In this document: piece after piece, positions 42,566 through 55,130 of the stretch
How the letters are laid out: each line of letters begins with the position of its first letter
Position numbering within the stretch: the stretch's first letter is position 1
From: Desmodesmus armatus
Lineage: Eukaryota > Chlorophyta > Chlorophyceae > Sphaeropleales > Scenedesmaceae
Direction of reading: 5' to 3'
Assembly (NCBI GenBank): GCA_007449985.2
Contig: VIIQ02000192.1
Span: 108,413-172,412, forward strand
DNA: 64,000 nt
Made by a program: the position numbers and the translations under genes
Notes under the pieces: generated by a model
The model's input: only the letters and a program-made list of their open reading frames with translations
The model's database searches: none
What the model was told of the DNA's origin: nothing

Positions 42566-44754
42566 TTGCCACCAGAGGCGTGCTGCTGCTGCCCTATGTG
42601 GGCGGCCGCGCTGCTGCTGCTGCAGCCGCCGCTGCTGCTGCCCCCAACCTGGCCATTGTGTGCTGCCACTGCGCTGCTGACATCAGCTGCCAAGAGCACT
42701 ACCATCGTTGCTGCAAAAGGCAGCCTTTCGGGTGACTACAGCAGCTGGCGCAGGCCCTATCCCTCACTGCCCTCCCCCTGCTGCTGCCAGCTCGCATGCG
42801 CCAAACCCACTCTGGTTGTGATGTGCATGCCCAGCGTCCGGGCTGCCCTGGTGCTGGTTTGCAAAATACGCAGCAACTTATCTGTGTTGTGAGGCACGTG
42901 CTGGCGCAGCGGCAGCAAATGCTGCAGCATGATGCTGGCATGCTGCAGCACTGCTGTGGTCAGTTGCATGCCAGCAGCTGCATGCCCACAGGGGTGGCAC
43001 AGCCAGGCAATCTCGTCCACATCAGACTGAGGCTCCCAGAGGCCCAACATAAGATCATACAAAAACATGGCTGCATGGTTTATCCCTGGCCCTTGCTGGA
43101 TGTCTGGTCCTGGCCCCAAGCACCAGCAGCAGCGGCAGCTGCCAGTTCCTGCAGGTCGGCAGCCGCCGCTGTCATAACTGCTGCAAGCTGCTGCAGCACT
43201 CCAGCCTGCTCCAGCTGCTGCCGCATGCTGCTGGCCAGGCTGCTGCTGCCGGCGCCCTTGGTCATGCCTGCTTCATTCGCTGTACACAACAGGGACTGCA
43301 GCGTGACAAGCAGGGTTGCTCAATACGTAAATACGTATGGTATTCCATACGCGTACGTAGTACGTAATACGCTGGTGGTGGGTAGCAATACGTGCCCAAA
43401 ATACGTGTCCATACGTGCCCTGCTGTTTTGAGGCCAGAATATTGCCACAGCCCTGCTGGTGCTGCCAGGATGGTTTCACTGCTTTGCTGATGTTACAATG
43501 GCCCACACAAAGCCAGCTTAGGTGCCGTACCCTGCCACCAGCGGGGGACACAACCTGCCCCCCCCCACACACACACAGACACACACCCCGAGGGCCCACC
43601 CCAGCATACACTCAGAAAGGCTAGCGGCATGTAAGGTACACATCCCAATCAGCGACGAGCCTCTTAATACAAACCACTAGCACAGACATTGGTATACATT
43701 GGTATGTGGCCCTTGTGGTCACGATAGATGTGTGGTCGAGCACATCGCCGGACGAGTTTGATCAGTCGCAGCAGCAGGGTGGCGCCCGTGGAAGCCGTTA
43801 GGACGCTTGAAGACGGTCACCAAAGCTACCAGTAGAATGATTAATGGATAAAATGTGCCATTCTGCTACATTTACGCTGCCATACTGTTACATGGCTACA
43901 GCCTTTGACCAGTGCGTGGACTTTGCCTTGAGAGGGCGTACTTTTGGCGTATTTGGGCACGTATGACGTACGGTACGCGCACAGTACGTGATACGCTGCT
44001 TGCAATGGCGTATTGAGCATCCCTGGTGACAAGGGCACAATGCGTGCAATCTGAGCTCCAGCTGTGCTGAGCTGCTGCGGTGAAAGCGGCTCCAAGCTGC
44101 AATGGTACCTGCCCCATGTGGCAGCAGGTGGAGGGATGGGCAAAGGGCACTTGTTTGTGAGTTTGTGCTGAGGTGGGTCAGTGCTGTATCGTAGGCCCAC
44201 CATCGCAGCACGGCAACTGGGGCAGGACGACACAGTCATGCCAGCGAAGCGCAAGCAAAGTGCAAGCAGGCGGCTGGAATATTTTTTCAAGAATGAAGGT
44301 GTTGGCGGCTGGAGTATGTAACAACAACAGCAACAACAATGGCAAGGAGACTGCAAACATGCCCTAAATATGCAGCTGCTGCTGCCAGTCAGCAAGAAGC
44401 CCCAAGCTGTGCTGATCAGAATTGCAAGCGTACATAACAGTATCAGATAAGCATTGGGTGGGGAGTGATGAACTGTCACAGTTTACTGACGACTCACGCA
44501 TGTGCGGAGCTCACAGTAGGGACAGTGTGCACCTGCAGCAGCAGCGACATGACATGTTTGCAACTCACCTTCAGCTGCTGCACCAGCTTCTTCCAGACTG
44601 CTTTGGGTTGTGGCGGAAGCTCAAAGACCTTGTCAACCAGGTGCTTCACTGTTCGTAGCGCTGCGTTCGCCTCTGCACTGCCAGGCTGCTTGGTATTGCA
44701 CTCCTGCAGCAGCTTGGCAGCTTTGTCCCACGTGCCAGCGACGTTGGTTCCCAT
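41471..44754 (-). pseudogene. MYND paralog C, 5' half, with hAT MITE inside and 3' part missing
   Basis: Exon 1 is 44754-44569 (62 codons, ATG at 44754) and exon 2 starts at about 44111, with splice sites as in gene B. Exon 2 is cut by the MITE at 43311-44025 right after the block CTHCALVT. Across the insertion the family sequence resumes (TANEAGMTKGAGSS). It shares the in-frame TAG (about 42739) with the 14-16 kb copy. It also has its own one-base loss near 41980, a different base from that copy but the same local run. It stops at the Penelope-like fragment before the MYND finger. Together with 14411-16725 it would make one complete gene with a 1,577-bp overlap. Confidence 0.85.
43311..44025. 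mobile_element. hAT-type MITE, 715 bp, 8-bp target duplication
   Basis: The terminal inverted repeats are CAGGGTTGCTCAATACG and, inverted, CAGGGATGCTCAATACG. The flanking duplication is GTGACAAG (43303-43310 and 44026-44033). CAGGG ends and 8-bp duplications are hAT hallmarks. The subterminal 100 bp at each side are packed with TACGTA-type motifs, likely transposase-binding repeats. There is no transposase frame, so it is non-autonomous. Confidence 0.93.
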
Positions 44755-46490
44755 GCCTGCACACGGAGAGCCAGCAGTATGTTGGCTGCTATCTCTGTGC
44801 TTTGATCAGTGGCTTGTTTGAGTGTAGAGCAGCTGGGAGTTGTGTTTGATTGAAGTGAGCTATTCTGGTGCCTGGCTGATGACTGCTGGCGCTGAGACTG
44901 TCGACAACGCCTTCACATAGACCTCACCTTTCCTAATAATTTAACTGCGCACCGGCAGCTCGCGGCGTTGCCCCAAAGAGAGACTTAATGATCTACATGT
45001 ACGCTTGTAGAGCAACTCGAATACGACCTACTGACCGCATGCCTCAATCAAAGTCGTTGTCTGACAGTGTAAGCAACGGTGCAAACACTGCAACCTTCTG
45101 CCGTGACTGCTTGGCCGTTGGTAACCGCCATCAGGGACCGCAAGTGTTGCAACAACTTCCTTTACCATAAGCAGGGTATCAAGAGCCCTTACTACCCCTG
45201 GCACTAACTGTTGCTATCATAAAGTTTTGGTGTTGCACGCTGTGCTCAAGCTGTGGTGTCCCCAGTCTGAACTGACGTCCAGGGATGCAACTTGTTGGGG
45301 CACACACACGACTGCAGGCCTGCAGCAGTGCAGCTCGGGGCACAGAGCCCTTGCCCTATAGTCCACAGGGCCGTTGCTCCTATGATGGTATGCAGGTCAG
45401 CCGAAGTGTGAGAGGAGGATCTTCTTGCTCTCTGACGCAATAGTAGCGCCACACATGTCTGGCTGGACCATTGCAAGAAGGTTGATTTGGCACAACTCGA
45501 TGATAGTGTGAGGTGCAAGGAGTGTGTTGCCTGTCAGAGCGACTGGTTCTTTTGAGGCAATGGCAAATGCTCATGGCACAGGCTCTTGTATGTGTGCAAG
45601 AGGCGCCATCTTCAAAAAAACTGCCGCTGGCACAAATCAAATCAAATCAAGTTACACCTGTAGCTATGAAACTCAAGATCTCATGCCAGCCATTCACTGA
45701 TATCACGGAGATAGCACAACAACCCAGAAGGAACAACATACTGAGGGTCAAAACAGAGAAGCCTGACACTTTTGTGAGGATGAAAACAACCCAAAAATCC
45801 CAAGCGTACTATCTAAGTGCACGAGATGGACAACCTCCGAATGGATGCCGGGCAAAAACCTCCGTGGAGGAATAAAAAAACCCTTTGTGGCAATGTGACT
45901 TTGGGCTGGACCAATTCGGAGGCTCGGCACTAGACGGCTCTCGATACAAAAACACAAAGCTGTCAAATCAGTCAACTGCCGTCAACGCTCCACTGCTGCT
46001 GCTGCTGCAAAGGACTGTTACTGCTCTCCAGTGATATCAGCTGCAGGCCCAGGTGTTAACGCCATAGAGCTTCCTCCATTGGCCTCGCGCCCTGCAAGGG
46101 CGGCTCTTCTAATGTCCCAAGCGCGGAGGATGTAGTTGGCCATCAAGGCTGGTTGAGCAGTTGGCGCCATGGGGCCTGTGTGGGGCTGGCTTGGGCATCT
46201 GCAATACAGTCTGCAATATGTGGCATGCTGCGGGGGATAGAAACCGCACAAACCGCCGAACTGCTAGGGAGGTACGTGCAACATGGCTGTGCAAACCAAA
46301 CCACTTATGCGCACGTGAGTTCAAAGATGGAGCTCAACCGTGAGCATCTGCAACCAGCGCAAGACGGCGCCGAGTGGGGCAACCTGGACAGTCGGCATGA
46401 CAGCCGGCTGACCAGTAAAAAGGTTTCGTCAACAGCCAGTTGCTGACAAGCCAGCCCCATGTATCCTACATACGTACTAGGCATGCCAAG
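44755..46490. other. Intergenic unit between MYND copy C and gene D
   Basis: No gene. Colinear with 13276-14410 apart from the insertion at 45637-46245. Confidence 0.7.
45637..46245. mobile_element. 609-bp insertion with GCACAAA duplication, class unknown
   Basis: Interrupts the spacer homology. The flanks GCACAAA occur at 45630-45636 and 46246-46252. It begins with an AATCA-type repeat and shares about 130 bp with the inverse strand of 54870-55020, so it belongs to a dispersed family. No terminal inverted repeat or coding frame is seen. Confidence 0.6.
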
Positions 46491-49400
46491 CTACCCATGC
46501 GCTATGCCACCACTACCCCGCTCCTGTTGCGGCGGTGCCACCACTGCCAGCGCCTTGCACACAGGCTTGTGCTGCTTCCAGGCTGCCCGCTGACAGTCCT
46601 GCCCACAGTAGCGCGCCGTGTGGCACCCCGCACAAATGCAGCTGCGCCCTGACACCAGCCGCACCTCTGTGAGACCACTGATGTTCACGCAGGCCGGGTT
46701 GTTGCAGAAGTGCGGCACTGCAATGTTGCAGAGCATGGCCCCAGTCTTCTGCAGCTGCTGCACGAGCGCTGCAAGGGAAGCTTCTGTAACCGCCTGTTGC
46801 GTCCCCTGTACAGCTAACAGGAGCGCCTGCAGCCGCTGCTGCAGCTGCTGCGGTGCACAACTGGCAGCTGCCAACTGTGCAAGCGTTGCCGTGCCTTGAT
46901 ACCACCCACCCACTCAGACACTGTGCCTGTCAAGCTTTCCAACATGTCACCAGGCCGAGTGGCTGCCCCTGAACGCAGACCAGGGACGCACACCAGTGCT
47001 GCACTGTGCTCATGCAGCTCAGCTTCCCTCTGCTGCTGCTCCTGCTGCTTCAGCACTCCTGACCTCAGCAGCAGCAGCTCTGGTGCCTGCTGCTGCAGCT
47101 GCTCTGCCCACTGCAGGCAGCAGCGGCCAAAGATCACCAGGCTGGGCAGGTAGTAAGTTGCATGCTGCTGTGCGGCTGCTGCTGCTGCCGTTGCTGCAGG
47201 CACATGCTGCTTATCTGCTGCTGCCGCTTCTGCAAACCTCACTGGTTCAGTCATCTTCAGCAGCCCCACAGCTGCCTGCCCAGCCGCCAAGCAGCAGCTG
47301 CCCACCCCAGGCTCACCCAAGCACGGCCTGGCTCCTGCTGTATCCCCACAACCCACCTTCAGCACTGTGCTGAGCAAGCTGTACAGCTGTTGCTGCTCCT
47401 TTGCCAATGCTGCAAGACCACAAAGACCCATGTGCCGCACCAGCACAGAGTGTGTGTCGCTGTGGCGAGAAAGCAGCACATCTGCGCACAGCGTGGACAT
47501 CTTGTTTGACATCTGTGATGCTTTGCCCAAGCCGCACTGCACTGCCACTGTAAGAGAGCGCAGTGCAGCCTCAATGGTGGCCGCAAACTTTACAAAACGT
47601 GCAGCTACTGCTGCAGCTGGTGTAACTGCAGCAGTCACTGCGCAGACGCTGCTGCTGCTGCTGCTGCTTTTGCTGCTGCTGCTGGAATCTTTCAGCATTG
47701 CTTCCGTGCTGGCGTGCGAATACTTCAGGAAAGCCAAAAGCAGCGCCAGCAGCTGCTCGACACATGCCAACCTATACTTTGACAGAGCTGTGCAGCTGCT
47801 GCTCCCGCTGCTGCTCGCCAAAGGGGCTGCCGAGGACTGTGTGGCTATGGCTGCTGTCTCTGCTGATGAAGGGGGCTGCCCGTGGGTTGCTGTTGCTGTG
47901 TCTGCAGCTGCAGAGGGCTGCTGTTGGTACAGCAGCTGGTCTGCCAACTGCATCATCGCACCCAGTAGCTGCTGAACCCAGGCACCGCTCTGCAGTCCTG
48001 ACATACTGCCAGGGTTCAAGTCCTGGCCCGGGTGCTGACTCAGCAGCAGTACAACCCTTGAGCTGAGCTCAATAAGCTGCTGCACAGCGCCCAGGACCTT
48101 TTCTTCTTCGTCCTCCTGCTGCTGGGACAGAAGGCCTTGGGTGTTGGGCACTGGGCGTCTGGGGTTCTGCGGCGGAGGGTCTTGCCGCAATGCGTCTTGG
48201 GCGCTGGGTGACAGCAGGCTGCTTGCGCACGGCAGCAGCATTGTGGGCAGCAGCAGCAGCAGCTGCTTGTCAAATTCCCACTGCTGCTCCTGTTGCTGCT
48301 GCTCATGCGCCTTTACCTGCTGCTGACCCCTGCCACAGATTTTGAACTGCCGTACTCGTTCAGCACAGCAATCTGAACATGCCTGGGCCACCACCCCCAG
48401 CTCTTGCAACACCATCCTCAAAGGTGGCTTCGTCACCCCACCACTGGTCCCTATGAACGGTTCATGGCCCAACAGTTTTTGCAGCTGCAGCTGTCGGGCC
48501 TCCAAGGTGTCACTGCTGCTGTTGTCACCTTTGGGAGCGCCCTGCCGCTGCTGCTTCCCCTGCTGTGTGCTGCTACTGCCCTCCGTCTCCTTCCTGCTGT
48601 TGCTGCCATTGCTGTGGATGCTGCTGCTGCTTTCGGGCACCTGGGCGCTTGCCGCAGCCACAGCCATGCTCGCATGAGTGGCACACAGCCCAAGCACTGC
48701 CGCCATTGACGGCAGCATGTGAGGTGACAGCTGCAGCTGCTGTAGGACACCCCGCTGCCGTCCTGCCCTTGCTGCTCTAGCTCTTGCTGGGCCTTGGTCA
48801 TCCCCCAAAAGATGGGGATGCACAGCGACCGAGCTATGTGGGTGTTTGTCTGCAGGTATTGCAGCCATTCCTCTGCCTTCTGTGCCCTGCCCTCCTGCTG
48901 AAGTGACATCACGTGCTGCGACAGGGTGCTTATATGCTTCAGTGCTGCTGTGCTCAGTTTCAGGGTAGCCACGGCATACCCACAGCTGGGGTTGCATAGC
49001 CAGTCGGCAGAAAGCGGGAAGCGTGTCTGAAGTTCCCAGAGGTCCAGCACCAGCGGGTGCACACGCGCAACAGTCATAAACCATGGCTGCAAATCAACAG
49101 CGTCATGGAACCGGCCGGGGTCATAGTCGGCGGCTACATCCCTACTCTCAGAAGCAAAGGCAGCGGCTTCAGACTGCAGGTCTGCAGCCAATGCAATCAT
49201 CACCGCTGCAAGCTGCTCCCGCATCCCCGACTGCTCCAGCTGCTGCCTGATGCTGCTGCACAGGCTGTTGGCCTGAGTGCCGTTAGCACCCTCGTGTATG
49301 ATGCCTGCGTGCTGTGCTGTGCTGTCCAGGATTTGCAGAGCGCGCATTGCTGACGCTGTGGCTGGTGACTTCCAGCTGTGCTGAGCTGCTGCAGTGAAAG

Positions 49401-49842
49401 CGGCACCAAGCAGCAGGGGGACCTGCACAATGGAATCAAGCAGCAAACATCAGCACCTTGACGAGGGCGTGGTGCTACTGCCCCATCCCAGACAAAAACT
49501 GTGAAACGCGTGTGAACATGTGCTGCGCTTGCATACAGACGTTGCAATGCCGCAGCTTTTGAAGGTCGTGGCCTGCCACAAGCATTTAGGGTGCTGGGGC
49601 TCATGTCTCTGTAGCTCCCAGCAAATTTGACAGGCTTTGCATGATTCACTGTTTCAACTGACCTTCAGCTGCTGCACCTGCTTCTTCCAGACTGCTTTGG
49701 GTGCAGGTGGAAGCTTTTCAAGCTTGTCCAAAAGCTGCTTCACATCACTTAACGCTGCCTCTGTGCTGCCAGGCTGTTGGGTGCTGCACTCCTGCAGCAG
49801 CTTGAGAGCTTTCTGCCATGCACTGGCAACATTGGTACCCAT
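46491..49842 (-). pseudogene. MYND paralog D, frameshifted
   Basis: Exon 1 is 49842-49663 (60 codons, MGTNVASAW start) and exon 2 runs from 49422 to the stop at 46491. Two frame changes are needed to read the whole family pattern: near 48760 (after EQQGQDG) and near 46900 (just after SEWVGGI). Otherwise the protein is complete, with FTAAAQHSW, HMGLCGLAAL, QLYSLLSTVLKVG, YLPSLVIFGRCCLQWA and a full MYND finger (CNNPACVN, CAGCHTARYCGQDC, WKQHKPVC). It could be functional if the two one-base changes are assembly errors. It is most like gene E, head-to-head with it across a 0.9-kb spacer. Confidence 0.8.
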
Positions 49843-50743
49843 GCCTGCATCCACAGTTGATTACAACATGTTAGATATAGTCTTTGTTGGTTCCCGCATC
49901 AGTTTTTTCTGGTGGCTGACTGCCTGTTCTTTCACCTGTGCTGGTGCTCTCAGTACTGCTCCACCAACGTCAGGTGGTAGTAACACACTCAGAGAACTGC
50001 AGCTATGCAAGGAGACTGGGACAGACCGGCATCAACTATGATTCGACTGTTTGAGGGGAACAGGACTGTACTACAGGACAGCTGTACAGTACTGCTGCTG
50101 TTTGGCCAGAAACCTACAGCGTCGAATGTGAAATTTGAGGTGTCATGCGAGCCAAGCAATTGGTTGAAATAGTTGTGTTTTTCTTCGGGTGCTTTTCACG
50201 ACCGCCTTCTGATACCGGCGGTTGCCCACCCACTGTCAGCCCGGGTTCAGCCTGCTGCACTGCTGTGTACATTTGTGCCAGTAATGTCACAAAGCACACT
50301 TACTGGGAGAGCAACTGGGGTGCAGGCTCCAGCTTAACTCATCTGCATGCGTGTTGAGGTGCTGACCAGCAAGCTGTCTTTTTTCCATTTCCACGTGGTG
50401 GCACTGATGATCCAATCCGCTGATGCTCCCAAAGGGCAATATTCTTAGCGTATTCATCAGTGATCAAACCACCTTCGACGTCGCCGGTTTCCGGTCAGAC
50501 CGGTGCAGCAGTACTGTGCAGCAGTACGTACTGCACAGGGCAGTATTAGTCCATAGACAGTGCCGTGCGCCAGCTTGGTCTGCGTAGTTGTACTGTGACA
50601 CCTGGAAACCGCAGCTTCTGACACCAGCTGGCACCAGTACTGCTCTTGAGGTCTGCACAGCATCGTGGGCTCGTAGGCAAGTTATGCAGGCATAACCAGG
50701 AGCAAACTTTGACGACATCCAAATCGTCTTGTTTGAACCAGGC
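49843..50743. other. Divergent spacer between MYND genes D and E
   Basis: Lies between two head-to-head starts, so any promoters of D and E should be here. No convincing TATA box, repeat or gene is visible. Confidence 0.5.
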
Positions 50744-52381
50744 ATGTGCACCAACGTTGCGGGTGCATGGCAGAAAGCTGCTCAGCTCCTGCAGGAGTGC
50801 AGCACCAAACAGCCTGGCAGCACAGAGGCAGCGTTGGGCAGTGTGCAGCAGCTCCTAGACAAGCTTGAGAAGCTTCCCCCGGCACCAAAAGCTGTCTGGA
50901 AGAAGCTGGTGCAGCAGCTGAAGGTCGGTGGAATGGGACATTTGCTACCAGCAATAACCGTCACAAGCTGGGCAATCTGGGCAATCTGAGGTTTGCATGC
51001 CAGCACATGTTGACACTTGCATTTGACCAAAACTTTGAGTGGCAGCTGCAGCCTAGCAGTATTACTGATACTGTTACTGTAGCCTGCTTGCACCCTTCTT
51101 CCTGGCTGTGGCCTCCTGCCACAACAAGTGTGCCAGAGCATTGATCACAGCATGCCTTCCAGACCTTGGCTGCAACTGAGCAGCAGCAACACGTCCTCCC
51201 TTTGTGCTGCATCATGATGCAGGTCCCCCTGCAACTTGGTGTCGCTTTCACCGCAGCAGCTCAGCACAGCTGGCAGTCACCAGCCACACGCACAGCAATG
51301 CGCGCTCTGCAAGTCCTTCACAGCACAGCACAGGACGCAGGCATCTTACCCTTGGGAATGACCGGCACTCAGCCTAACAGCCTGTGCAGCAGCATCACCC
51401 AGCAGTCTGAGAGGTCTGGGATGCGGGAGCAGCTGGCAGCGGTCATGACAGCATTGGCTGCAGAGATGCAAGCAGAGACAGCGGCACTTGCTGCTCGAGG
51501 CAGAGATACAGCCAGCATGAACATCGAACGGCTCACAGGCACAGAAACCTTGCAGTCGTACTTTATTTATGTTGCCTGTTTGAACCATTATGTGTTGTTT
51601 TTGTGGGAACCTCAGGCATGCTTCTCCCTCTCTGCCGACTGGCTGTGCAACCCCAGCAACGGGTATGCAGTTTCGCATGGCGTAAAACTGCTTGGGAGGT
51701 TGCCTTGTGAGCTGAAGGTTTGGGTTTCGATTCCCACCCGCAGCAAGGTCTCTCTTTGGGGCATTGGCAACAATGTCCGTCTTACTGAGTGGCCTGTGTC
51801 CCTTGTGGGGCCTCAGTGAGGGGTAGAGGATTTGGGCACTTTGCCTCTACCAAGTGTCACCCCGTGTGATAATAATGCTTGGAGTGTGTGTCAGGAGGGG
51901 TAGACCCGCCGTCCTTACAGGGCGTGAAGCCAATGGGAGGTAATCCTATGGCGTTACTGGGTTAGGAGGGGGCCCTGAAGCATTATTTATTATTTATTAT
52001 TATTATGCAGTTGCTGCCATGCAGTTGAGCACAGCAGCACTGCAGCATCTGGGTCTCCTGGCGCAGCACGTGCTGCCATATGTGCAGAAGCACACACCAC
52101 AGGAAGCAGAGGGGCTGCAGAAGTCCCTGCAAGCGAACACCAACCTAGCTCGGCTCTTGTGCAACCCCATATTTCTGGGGATGGGCAAGATCCAGGAGCA
52201 GCAGAGTCAGGAGGGTCAGGGACAAGCAGGAGGGGCCCTGCAGCAGCTGCTGCTGTCACCCCATGTGCTGCCATGCATGGGGGCGGTGCTTGTGCTGTGT
52301 GCCTCTCATGCGAGCAGGGCTGTGGCAGCAGGCAGCAGCAGCAGCGCCTCTGAAGGCAGCTCCAACAGCAGACAGGAAGCC

Positions 52382-52430
<49 letters not shown>

Positions 52431-54491
52431 CCAGCACCAGCACCAGCCCAGGACAACAGGTGCAGCAGCAGCAGAGTGTCTCTAGTGGCAGCAGCAGCAG
52501 CAGTGATACCTCAGTGGCCAGCCAGCAGCATCTGCTCAAGCTGTTGGGCATAGCCCCTGAGCTTCTCCTGCATTCCCGCCACGGGGTAGCTCAACCACAT
52601 CACACACAAAGTAATGTGCTGCTGGAGCTAAGGGTGGTGGCCCTTGCATGTTCGAGCTGTTGCGCTGCAAAGGTACAGAACTCCTCCGCTAGCTGCGCAG
52701 AGTCCCGGCAGAAACAGCAGGTACTGAGACAGGACGAGGCGCAGGCGCAGGGTGGGGAGCAGCAGCGGCGGGACTTTGAGGAGCAGCTGTGGCTGCAGCT
52801 GCCGACGATGCTGTTGCAGTGTGCCAGCAGCTTGCTGCTAGCCAGCGCCCAGGAACCACTCAGACAAGACCCCAGTCATCTACCGCTCAAGGCGCAAGGC
52901 CTTGCATGCAGACATCAGGATACAAGCGCGCCCCTTGACACTGTGCAGCATCTGCTTGCACTCAGCAAGAGTGCGGTGCGTCTGCTGATCGAGCGCCTAC
53001 ATGAGGCCCCTGGCAGGCTGTCAGGACTGCAAACCGCACCGGGTTGCAGGAGATGCTGGGTGCAGCGCTGCAGCTGGCAAACCAGCAGCACACTGCATCC
53101 GCTGACACTGCTGTGACAGCAACCACAGTCACAAAGCAGCCAGCAACCGCTTTGCCGAGCGGCACCACCGGGGGTAGCAGCAGCAGCAGCAGGGGGAGCA
53201 GCGCCACCAGCACCAGCAGCGGTACCGGCACCAGCGCTTCACTGACAGGACCCTAGTTTGCGTGTGTCGAGCTGTTGCTATTGCTGCTGCTGTTATGCCG
53301 AAGCTATTCACCTGTGAGCAGGGGTCCGATACTCAGACACTCCAGCAGCAGCAGCAGCAGCAGCAGTAGCAGCTGTGCATTCACTGCTGCAGTTTCACCA
53401 TTGGCCACAAAGTTTGTGGAGTTCAGTGCCGGACTGGAAGCTGCACTGCGTGTGGTGGCGGTGGCAGTGCAGCAAGGCGAGTTCAGCATCAGAGTGGCTA
53501 TCAAAGTCGCTGCCCTGTGTGCGGATGAGCTGATGTCTCGCCACACCCACACCCACTCTGTGCTGGTGCAGCACATGGGCCTGTGTGGGCCTAGGGCACT
53601 TGCACGGGAGCAGCGGCAGCTGTACAGCTTGCTCAGCACAGTGCCGAAGGTGGGTTGTGGGGACTCAACAGGAGTGCGACAGTGCTGGGGTGAACCTGGG
53701 GTGGGCACTTGCTGCTTGGCAACTGGACAGGCAGCTGTCAGGTTGCTGAAGGTAGCGGCACCAATAAACTCAGAACGGGCGGCAGCACCAAAGCAGCGGC
53801 AGCAGCACAGCAGCCTGCTGTGGACTACCTGCCCAGCCTTGTGATTTTTGGGCGCTGCTGCCTGCAGTGGGCAGAGCAGCTAAGGCAGCAGGCGCCAGAG
53901 CTGCTGCTGCTGAGGTTAGGAATGTTGGAGCAGCAGGAGCGGCAGCGGAGGGAAGCTGAGCTGCATGCACATAGTGCAGCACTTGTGTGCATCCCTGGGT
54001 TGCGGTCAGGTGCAGCGACTCGACCGGGTGACTTGCTGGAAAGCCTGACAGCCATGGTGTTACAGTGGGTGGGTGGTGTTGAGGCGCCTGCAGCACTTGC
54101 ACATCTGGAAGCTGCTGGTTGTGCACCGCAGCAGCTGCAGCAGCAGCTGCAGGCGCTTCTGTTGGCTGTACAGGGGACGCAGCAGGCGGTTACAGAAGCC
54201 TCCCTTGCAGCCCTGCTGCAGCAGCTACAGGCAACTGGGGTGATGCTCTGCAACATTGCAGTGCCGCACTTCTGCAACAACCCAGCCTGTGGGAACCTCC
54301 ACGGCCCCACTGAGGTGCGGCTGGTGTTGGGGCGCAGCTGCATTTGTGCGGGGTGTCGCATTGCCCGTTACTGTGGGCGGGACTGTCAGCGCGTGGCTTG
54401 GAAGCAGCACAAGCCTGTGTGCAAAGCACTGGGAGCAGCGGATGTCGTTGCCACCACTATTGCAACAGCATCTGCAACGAAGTACGGATGA
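50744..54491 (+). pseudogene. MYND paralog E, disrupted by a SINE and several frameshifts
   Basis: Exon 1 is 50744-50923 (60 codons, MCTNVAGAW) and exon 2 starts at 51223 (VPLQLGVAF). A SINE at 51673-52003 splits the codons of GYAV and AAMQLSTAAL; removing it with one target copy restores the frame exactly. Further breaks lie near 53040 (after GLQTAPG), 53256 (stop after a Ser/Thr-rich stretch) and 53790 (before DYLPSLVIFGRCCLQWA). The C-terminal MYND finger is intact (CNNPACGN, CAGCRIARYCGRDC, WKQHKPVC). A long Ser run lies at about 52386-52430. The first exon shows 55-60% identity by eye to gene D's. Confidence 0.85.
51673..52003 (+). mobile_element. tRNA-like SINE, 331 bp, 9-bp target duplication
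   Basis: Flanked by TATGCAGTT at 51664-51672 and 52004-52012. The head has a plausible A box (TGGCGTAAAACTG) and, about 40 bases on, a B box (GGTTTCGATTCCC), as in a tRNA-derived RNA polymerase III promoter. The tail is a TTATTTATTATT-type repeat. The body codes for nothing. Confidence 0.85.
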
Positions 54492-54869
54492 ATTCCCTCC
54501 TGTGTATCTCCACAAGATGCAGGGTCGTGGTACACATGCCTTGCTGGTCATGTGGGCAGGGCTGAGGGTTGTGGTACAGCAAGCGGATAGGCAGCATCTG
54601 TCAGAGACAGCAGCAGCAGGGCTCTCTGTGAGGCACTTGGCAGCATGTTGCCGCGGCTTAGTCAGATTGGCAGGTCCTGAGGGCGTTCTGCTGGTGTTAG
54701 TGCAGCTAAATGTCGCTGTTGCAAGGATGGTTTGACGCTGACTCTGCACCACCTGTTCAGACAGGTTTGCACAAAGTGTGATGCGTTCCTGTTTGAGCTG
54801 TGCATCGCCCAGCACTGGCAGCTGTTGATTTGGGGCTGTTGATTTGGGGCTGGTCATCCCCTCAACGCT

Positions 54870-55020
54870 GCAGCGTCCACCACTCGCTGGTTTGATCCTC
54901 GATTGAGTTCCCTTCTGGTTTGTTCTGCAATGTCCGTGAGATCAGTGAATGGCTGGCATGAGCTCTTGACCTTCATAGCTACACGGGTGTAACTTTGATT
55001 TGAATTGCGGGTATACCAGC
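54870..55020 (-). repeat. Partial copy of the 45.6-kb dispersed element
   Basis: Reverse-complement match to about 45640-45760: shared CATGCCAGCCATTCACTGAT and TGTAGCTATGAA phrases. It starts the spacer between gene E and PRP3; otherwise 54492-55684 holds no gene. Confidence 0.65.
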
Positions 55021-55130
55021 GCACCTTATGAAACCACATAGCTGTAGCACTCCTGGGCACCTACAAGTGCAGGCCGCCCAACAAGCTTTAGAATGAAATT
55101 CATACGCTCACAGACCAGTCTGCCTGGAGT

